A stretch of 64,000 nucleotides of DNA, taken from Gamsiella multidivaricata (lineage: Eukaryota; Mortierellomycota; Mortierellomycetes; Mortierellales; Mortierellaceae). A program made the translations under genes and the position numbers. The notes beneath the pieces are model-generated. The model was not told the origin of the DNA. It did not search any database and worked only from the letters and a program-made list of their open reading frames with translations. The stretch covers positions 186,001 to 250,000 of the forward strand of contig NW_026251737.1 in NCBI RefSeq assembly GCF_025024155.1, in the 5' to 3' direction. Below, piece after piece: positions 58,001-64,000 of this stretch (positions within the stretch are counted from its first letter, which is position 1; every line of letters begins with the position of its first letter).

Positions 58001-58006
58001 AATAAA
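58001..58006 (+). terminator. Poly(A) signal AATAAA of the ABC transporter
   Basis: Canonical AATAAA 45 nt after the stop codon, preceded by an A-rich stretch. Confidence 0.6.
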
Positions 58007-58227
58007 GACAATCATCGTATAAAACCAAGACGATGGTGCTTTCTTATGTCTTTTTTTTTTTTGCGGATTCAGCATAATTTTTTAAACAAAAGACTTTGCA
58101 CAAAGAGGACGAAGAGGTCTTTTTTTTTTTGCTTTACATGGTTGTATATTTACAAATTCTATTTATTCAGTCCTTTTTTACAAGGTCGCGCTACTACAAG
58201 TGTTTTTGTTTCCATCGATCCAGTCGT

Positions 58228-60030
58228 TTATTCCCGCTCGATGATGCATGCCATGCCCATTCCGGTACCAATGCACATGGTGGTCAAACCGAGCTTCTTG
58301 CCCTGGCGCTTCAACTCGGGGAGAATGGTGGCGATCTGGCGAGCACCGGTGCATCCCAAGGCTAAGTAAAGTAATGAAAAAAAAAAAACAAGAACGTCAG
58401 TCCCTGAAATCCAATTTTTTTCACGTGCGAATTCGATCCATATAAAGAAAGCACGGGGACTTACGATGACCCATGGCAATGGCACCTCCGACGGGGTTGA
58501 CCTTGTTGATATCCAAACCGCACTTCTCAATGCTGTAGACGGCCTGGGAGGCGAAGGCCTCGTTGAGCTCAAAGACATCAATGTCCTCGATCTTGACACC
58601 GGCCTTCTTGCAGACGGCGGGGATGGCGACAGCTGGGCCGACACCCATGATCTTGGGAGGGCATCCAACGACGGCCGAGGCGATGTACTTTCCTTGGATG
58701 GGGAGACCCAATCTCTCGGCAGTCTTGCGCTTCATCAACAGAACGGCGGCAGCACCATCGGAAACCTGGGAGGCGTTACCGGCGGTGGTGGCACCATCAA
58801 AGGCGGGGCGGAGCTTGGCCAACTTCTCGACAGTGGTGCCGGCACGGATACCATCATCCTTGGAGACGATGATCTCCTTCTCGTTATCGTTCTCATCCTT
58901 GATGGTGGTCTTGACGGCGACAATCTCGCTGTCGAACTTGCCCTCGGCCTGGGCCTTGGAGGCCTTGGCGAAGGAGAGGGCAGCGAACTGATCCTGCTTC
59001 TCACGGGTGACGTTGAACTCGCTGGCAACGTTCTCGGAGGTGATACTAGATGCAAGAAGAAAGGCAAATACAAAAAAAGAAAAGTCAGTTGAGGAATTGG
59101 TTCGTCACTTTGAGCTGTACAAGGGAGTCAGGACACAAAAGTAGGCACAACAACTTACCCCATGGGGAGCTGGCAGTCAGCAGCAGGCTCGCATGCATCA
59201 GGGATCTTCTCGGAGGTCTGGGAGGCCATGGCCGAGGGACCGTATCCCATGGTCATGGACTCGACACCGGCACCGATACCAATGTCGATCAAGCCAGCCT
59301 GGATGTGGGTGGCAATGTTGACGACGGCCTGCAATCCAGAGGAGCACTGGCGGTTGGTGGTGTAGATCGAGGTCTTTTCGGGGTATCCGGCGTAGAGGGC
59401 AGCCATGCGGGAGACGGTGGCACCACCGGCAGCCTGGAGAACGTTACCAACGCAAATATCGTCAACGAGAGCGGGGTCGATCTTAGTGCGGTCCTTGATG
59501 GCGATGAGGACAGCGGCCAAGAGATCCTCGCTGTTTGCATAAAAGATATGTAAAGGAAAGGATACGGTTAGATACACTTTCTTTTCACACACACACCCCT
59601 TGATTTATGCAGTTGTGGAGAAAACAGTAGCAGTAGTGGTTTTCTTCCGTGTCCAGATCATAACGTAAGAGCGCATTGGTGGTCTTCCACTGCTGCAGCT
59701 GTTGGTGCTGCTGCAGGTGCTGGTGTTCGAGACGCTACTCCGTGATAGATCCATTGGGAAAACAACCAAATGCGATCGGAGAGATCGAACGAGGTATCCA
59801 TGATACGACAGGGAAAGCAAAGGCGAGCAAAGCAGGACAGGAATGACAACTTACGGAACGGTGTCCTTGAAGCCACCCTTCTTGCCGCGGGTCATGGGGG
59901 TGCGGACGGCATCGACGATAACAACATCATCGGGCGACTTGACGCCGATCTTTGTGCGGATTTCCGAAGCCTCCGCAGCGGTGGGCTGGATGGTCAAGTG
60001 GGAGGAGATCTGGGCAAGACGAGAAGACAT
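58228..60030 (-). CDS. POT1: Peroxisomal 3-ketoacyl-CoA thiolase
   Basis: Four minus-strand exons: 59855-60030, 59159-59530, 58465-59045 and 58228-58361, 420 residues, the normal family length. It catalyses the last step of fatty-acid beta-oxidation, releasing acetyl-CoA. Catalytic residues are all present: Cys121 in NRQCSSGLQ, the NEAF motif, His376 in AMGHPLGCTGAR, and the second Cys in MCIGTGMGMA. The N-terminus has a PTS2 peroxisome signal, RLAQISSHL (residues 4-12). Third codon positions are strongly C-rich, and dense open frames occur on the opposite strand, both typical of highly expressed genes. The last two exons are joined across an intron that splits GH|PLG. Oleate-type induction is likely from family knowledge, but I cannot point to a promoter element. 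Confidence 0.95.
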
Positions 60031-61175
60031 GGTTGCTATGTTGCGAATGTGAATGAGGAGGGAGTGGGGTATGAGTGAAATGAGGAATGAGAAGAAGAGA
60101 GAGGGGTGGGTGCAGAGAAGCATCAGGTATTTATACCGCCACCGGCAAGAATTACCCCGGCCCATGTACGCATTGGTGTAGTGCAGAGCACGAGGTGGAG
60201 GTGGGGGGCGGTCGTAAGAAGGTTCATGTCAGTGGAACAGTAGGCCGTGGGCAGACATCACCCAACCGACCACCCCTGCGACCCAGATGGATCCAGCACC
60301 TTCGCACTCTATTCGGCCCCCTCAAACCATCCCTCCTCCTTCCCCCCCGTGGAAAGAGAAAGAACTATCAGCCGGGAGGGGAGGGTGGCACCTTGGCCAG
60401 GCTGGCCTTGACTTGGCCTGTAAAAGACTGGAGTCGAGTCGTTTTATGGAGATGATCGAATGAACCCCCCCTGGGAAGCGAACCCTCACACGTGAAGGTA
60501 CTATACACTTTATTCGAATGAATTGGCCGCCATTCATTCCACACACATCGCAGACCGATGGCCCACAGAACAACACCCTGGTCCCCCTCCCCCCTCCTCA
60601 AAACAAGGTTAGCCCGTCATCTCATCCCATCTCCTGTACCTCGCTTCACTTTACCGAAAGATTCCTTCCCCACATGCCCACATGAAAGTGCTTCTTATGC
60701 CCACCCACCAGCCCCCCTCTGTACCTGCCATGCTTCACCGCCTTCCCTCATGTCAGCACCCGCGCCATGCACCGTTGCTTTTGTGCTCCCTAAAAGGGTC
60801 CCCCTTCTGGTCTCCCTCAGGCGAAACAGCCGTGGCCGGACTGTTCCATGTAGACTAAGCCTACATCTTCACGTACGTCGTCTACCTTGCTCCTGTTCAT
60901 ATCCCACGCAGAAAGAAAGAACATTTCACAGACATACTTAAAAAGCCGGAGATCCTCTTCATTCCCTCGATCACAATTTAATAAAATTTTACTGGTACAG
61001 GCCCTGTCTGCAGGGCAACGAAAAAAAAAAATTCAACCGGTCCATCGGTTCCTGACTGATTTTACAAATGCGGGGGAAAGTGCGTGTGTGGTGTGGGGAA
61101 GAGGAGGGGGTTTAGGGGATTGCAACACAGCGCAAGAACTGTAGTTGGATATGTGGAGCATTACGAAAGGTCTTC
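60031..61175. other. 1.1 kb intergenic region, no supported gene
   Basis: Holds the thiolase promoter and the 3' region of the antiporter gene, both on the minus strand. C-rich runs occur near 60345 and 60467. A runs lie near 61021. The open frames here are short and unconserved. Confidence 0.6.
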
Positions 61176-63701
61176 TCATGGGTACATAAACGGATTGGGT
61201 GACGAGGATGACGACCTCACTGGGCGATGCGCATATCCCTCAACCTCAGGCGCTTGCTCCTGCTCAAATTGCCCCTGTCCCTGCCCCTGCCCCTGCTTTC
61301 GTTCCTGCTCTTGTCGGCGCTTCTCCTCCAACGCTTTCTCGATCTTTGGCCGATCGCGTTCGTGCACCTCATGTGTCACGACCCTCACAACCCCATTATC
61401 CTCCTCCCGTTCAACCTCTTGGTACTCTGAGGGCGAGGGCAAGCGAGAGTAAAGACCGTGTTGCTGTTCTTGTGGCAGCGTTGGAGATCGTTGCTGGATC
61501 GCCGATGAGAGCGTCACGGAAGAATGACCGGACGAGCTCGAGTCCGACTGGCTATGGATATCCTCCGGACGGATATTTAGCCCTTGACTGGCTGGATGGC
61601 TCTCGATCATCCCTGCTTCCCGTGCACTCAAGCTACCGGTATTCGACCATCCGCTGTTGGATCGAGAGTTGATGCCAGGACGGACGCTGACACCATCATC
61701 CAGCTGTACTTGTTGGTGCCGATGCTTCGCACTGCTCTCCTCTATGAACTCATACGACTCTGAACGGGGACTATTGGTACTCACTATCGTCAAAGGGTGG
61801 CTGCTGAGGATCCCGAGGCTCGGACTTCGCATTTTCTTGGCCCTGGCTGCCTCCTTCATCTCCTGGGCAATATCATCCAGTGTCCTCGTCATATTAGTGC
61901 TGGTCCTACTCATGTCCTGTAATCCCCCGAGTCCAAAGCCTCCATATCCAATCGAGTTGTTACTATACCCAAACGATCGCTGGCTGAACGACCGTTGAAC
62001 GTCATGTCCAGGCAAATTCTGCTCAAGGTCACCGTTGCTGCCCATTCCCTCTATCAGCCCTCCTAGACCCGACCCACCGCCTGTGGGCGGTCGCAGAACG
62101 ATCTCATCGCCAATATTGATATGCGGCAGACGTGTCACCGCATGGCTGCTCTCCTCCCGTTTCCTCGACCAAGTCCTCGTATACTTGTACTGCAAATGCA
62201 GCAATGGTACCGTAACGCCATGGATCAACACGCTCGAAAAGACCATGAACATCACCACGGGATAGATCACAGAGTGGACGCGCTGGAGTCGCACGATATT
62301 ATGTGCGTTATCGCCCATGTTCCCTGGGTTCGTCATCTCCGCCGCGACTTTGGACAGGTATACAGCCCCGACACCAATAGGCCCGAACCAGCCTGCGAAC
62401 GCTGCCTCGCGATACGTCGCCAGGGCTGGGATGAATCGTTTCATAGCCACCACAAACGGCATCCTTCTGAACAGGAGCACGACGATCGCGAGCACGATCA
62501 GACGCCAGATCGAGAGCTCCAGCATCAGATCATGGAACTTTGAGAACGGGATGGACGCGCCAATATAGACAAAGCAGGCCAGGTTAAGTAGCATATCGAT
62601 AATCTCTTGGATATGGGCTTCCGCAATCTCGTTCGAGAACCAGTCGCTATAAAGAGATCAAGCAAAAACTTTGTTAGCCTCATCTTCAGCACGCACTTGA
62701 TAAAGAAAAAAACAAGGCAACAAAAGTTTCAAGTAAACATACTCCCAGGCAAAGACATTTCCTGCAATAAACACCGCCAACAAGTCGTCCGACGCCAGGA
62801 TGCTCACACATCCACTCACCGCCAGTGCCAAAGCGATCGAGAACACCAAGAAGGACTCCTTGTCGATCAGATTCCTGTTCTTCGCACCCTTGACCAGTTT
62901 CCGGGCTGCGGCCCCGATCAGTCCTCCAAGGACGATGCTTAGCAGGATCTGATATGCCCAGATCATATAAAACCACTTGCCAATCGCGGCCCCGACGGTG
63001 GGTTCCCTCAAAAGGTAGAGTCCCAGATACAGGAATGGAAGACCCATGCCGTCGTTGATGCCGGATTCTGCAGAGAGAAGGTGCCGGATCCTTGGAGGAA
63101 CATGCTTTTCTGCAAACCGGCCCTTGACCACCGAGTTGGACAGGACAGGGTCCGTTGGGGTGACACATGCTGCCAACACCATAGACTCGATCTAGAAAAG
63201 TTAAAAAAAAAAAAAAAATGAGGCAAAGCAATATTAGATGCATGATAGTGTTGTGAAAATAATAAAGAGTCCATCGTCAGGAGCCAGGTTGGCTCTTCTT
63301 ACAAAGCCAAGGTCGGGAATCAAAGCCCAGATCAGGAACGCAGCCGTAATCCACATCAAGATCATGAGCGGGACGATCATCATGAACAATGAACGACCTT
63401 CCTTCAGCATGTACGACCTATTATCAGGAGATATTAGCATTCAAACTTGATGGTTAGAACTTCTGCGCACAGTACCTTCTCTTTAAAAAGAAAAAGACCT
63501 TGCCATTCGATATTTTTCATCTTTTTTTTTCTAGGCTTTCCTTTTATTCTTCTATCTCTTACCTCGGTAATGATACTCCTGCAGCCATGACCTGAACCGC
63601 AATGACTATCCTCGTAAACTCGAGCGTCACCGTATCATAGTTCTTCCAGGACATGGGGTCGAAAATTCCGATTGCATAGGGTCCTATAAGAATACCAAAT
63701 G
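61176..63701 (-). CDS. NHA1: Na+/H+ antiporter of the fungal Nha1 type, 5' end missing
   Basis: Minus-strand exons seen: 63563-63701, 63303-63417, 62743-63191 and 61176-62646, about 724 residues. The N-terminal exon(s) lie beyond the right edge or among 63702-64000, where I could not place one. Conserved Nha1/Sod2 segments are clear: FDPMSWKNYDTVTLEFTR, AGVSLPRSYML, ESMVLAACVTPTDPVLS (ion-binding Asp pair region), AESGINDGMGLPFLYLGLY (the conserved ND motif), ASDDLLAVFIAGNVFAWDDW and GWFGPIGVGAVY. After the membrane domain comes a cytosolic tail of ~300 residues, Ser-rich and with a GQ-repeat near the end. It exports Na+, Li+ or K+ from the cell in exchange for H+. Junction phases agree throughout. 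Length of the tail fits fungal Nha1, where it has regulatory roles. Confidence 0.9.
63203..63218. repeat. A homopolymer, 16 nt, inside an antiporter intron
   Basis: On the coding strand this is a T16 tract shortly before the acceptor CTTTTCTAG, so it may act as the polypyrimidine tract. Confidence 0.8.
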
Positions 63702-64000
63702 CTGTTGATACAACTTTTCAACACGTAAAAAAGAAGCGCGCGTTAGGACGACGCGTCTGTGATTAGATGCAATTTATCCTCCCTATCATACTTGACCATA
63801 AAGCACAAACTCAACTCTCCCCCTCTCTCCCCTCCTCTCCCCTCCCCTCCTGCTCCCAACCCCCACCACCACCTCAATCAAAGCCAAGGAAACAGAGTGA
63901 TGTTTTCGTTCGATTCGCACACCAATTGTGGGAGCAAGGAATGACGAAAAGCGGTACATACAAAAAAAAAAAAAAGACGTTATCAGGAAGGTTGAGAACC

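Noticed and set aside
58466..59092. Long open frames on the plus strand opposite the thiolase gene
   Set aside because: They mirror the codon bias of the highly expressed thiolase, are rich in Gly/Leu/Asp repeats and have no domain.
1..64000. Transposons, viral insertions, CRISPR arrays or a biosynthetic gene cluster
   Set aside because: No transposase, reverse transcriptase, capsid or integrase domain, no spaced repeats, and no set of neighbouring biosynthetic enzymes was seen; the lone methyltransferase and ABC transporter are far apart among housekeeping genes.

Overview
The window is nuclear DNA of a filamentous fungus. Almost every gene is split by short GT-AG introns (about 55-280 nt, often with a CTAAC-type branch site). 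The gene set is that of a fungus: SAGA factor SGF11, nucleolar NOL8/Nop8, Sec2-type Rab GEF, GRASP, PTS2-targeted peroxisomal thiolase, Nha1-type antiporter, 7TM-RGS protein and a GPI-anchored wall/surface protein. Intron density, long Ser/Gln/Asn-rich disordered proteins and A/T homopolymers suggest an early-diverging lineage such as Mortierellomycota. That placement is inference; no marker gene proves it. I see no virus, transposon, CRISPR array or confirmed RNA gene. Exon joins below were made by hand from splice motifs, reading phase and family conservation.

Left part (1-22 kb): a minus-strand leucine-rich-repeat protein, a minus-strand seven-transmembrane RGS protein, a plus-strand SAM methyltransferase, a 1,347-residue minus-strand disordered protein of unknown role, a 3 kb stretch without a convincing gene, and a plus-strand secreted GPI-anchored protein with a fold like bacterial metal/siderophore-binding proteins.

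Middle part (22-43 kb): SGF11 (plus) converges on NOL8 (minus). An acidic unknown protein (minus) and LTO1 (plus) diverge from a 154-nt shared promoter. Then come a bestrophin-type channel, an unknown 255-residue protein, a TMEM97/EXPERA membrane protein with a dilysine ER signal, and a GRASP Golgi protein containing a GC-AG intron.

Right part (43-64 kb): an intronless Sec2-type GEF, two tandem MATH-like/BTB paralogues, a ubiquitin-specific protease, a TATDN1-type nuclease divergent from a thioredoxin-UBX fusion, an HMT1/ABCB6-like ABC half-transporter, a peroxisomal 3-ketoacyl-CoA thiolase, and the C-terminal part of a Na+/H+ antiporter running off the right edge.

The genes do not form a cluster of one pathway. 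Themes recur (secretory traffic: GRASP, Sec2, EXPERA; ubiquitin: SGF11 module, USP, BTB, UBX), but this looks like ordinary chromosomal mixing. The points most worth a second look are the GPI-anchored periplasmic-binding-like protein, the thioredoxin-UBX fusion, the BTB pair whose intron is better conserved than its coding exon, and the two large unknown proteins.
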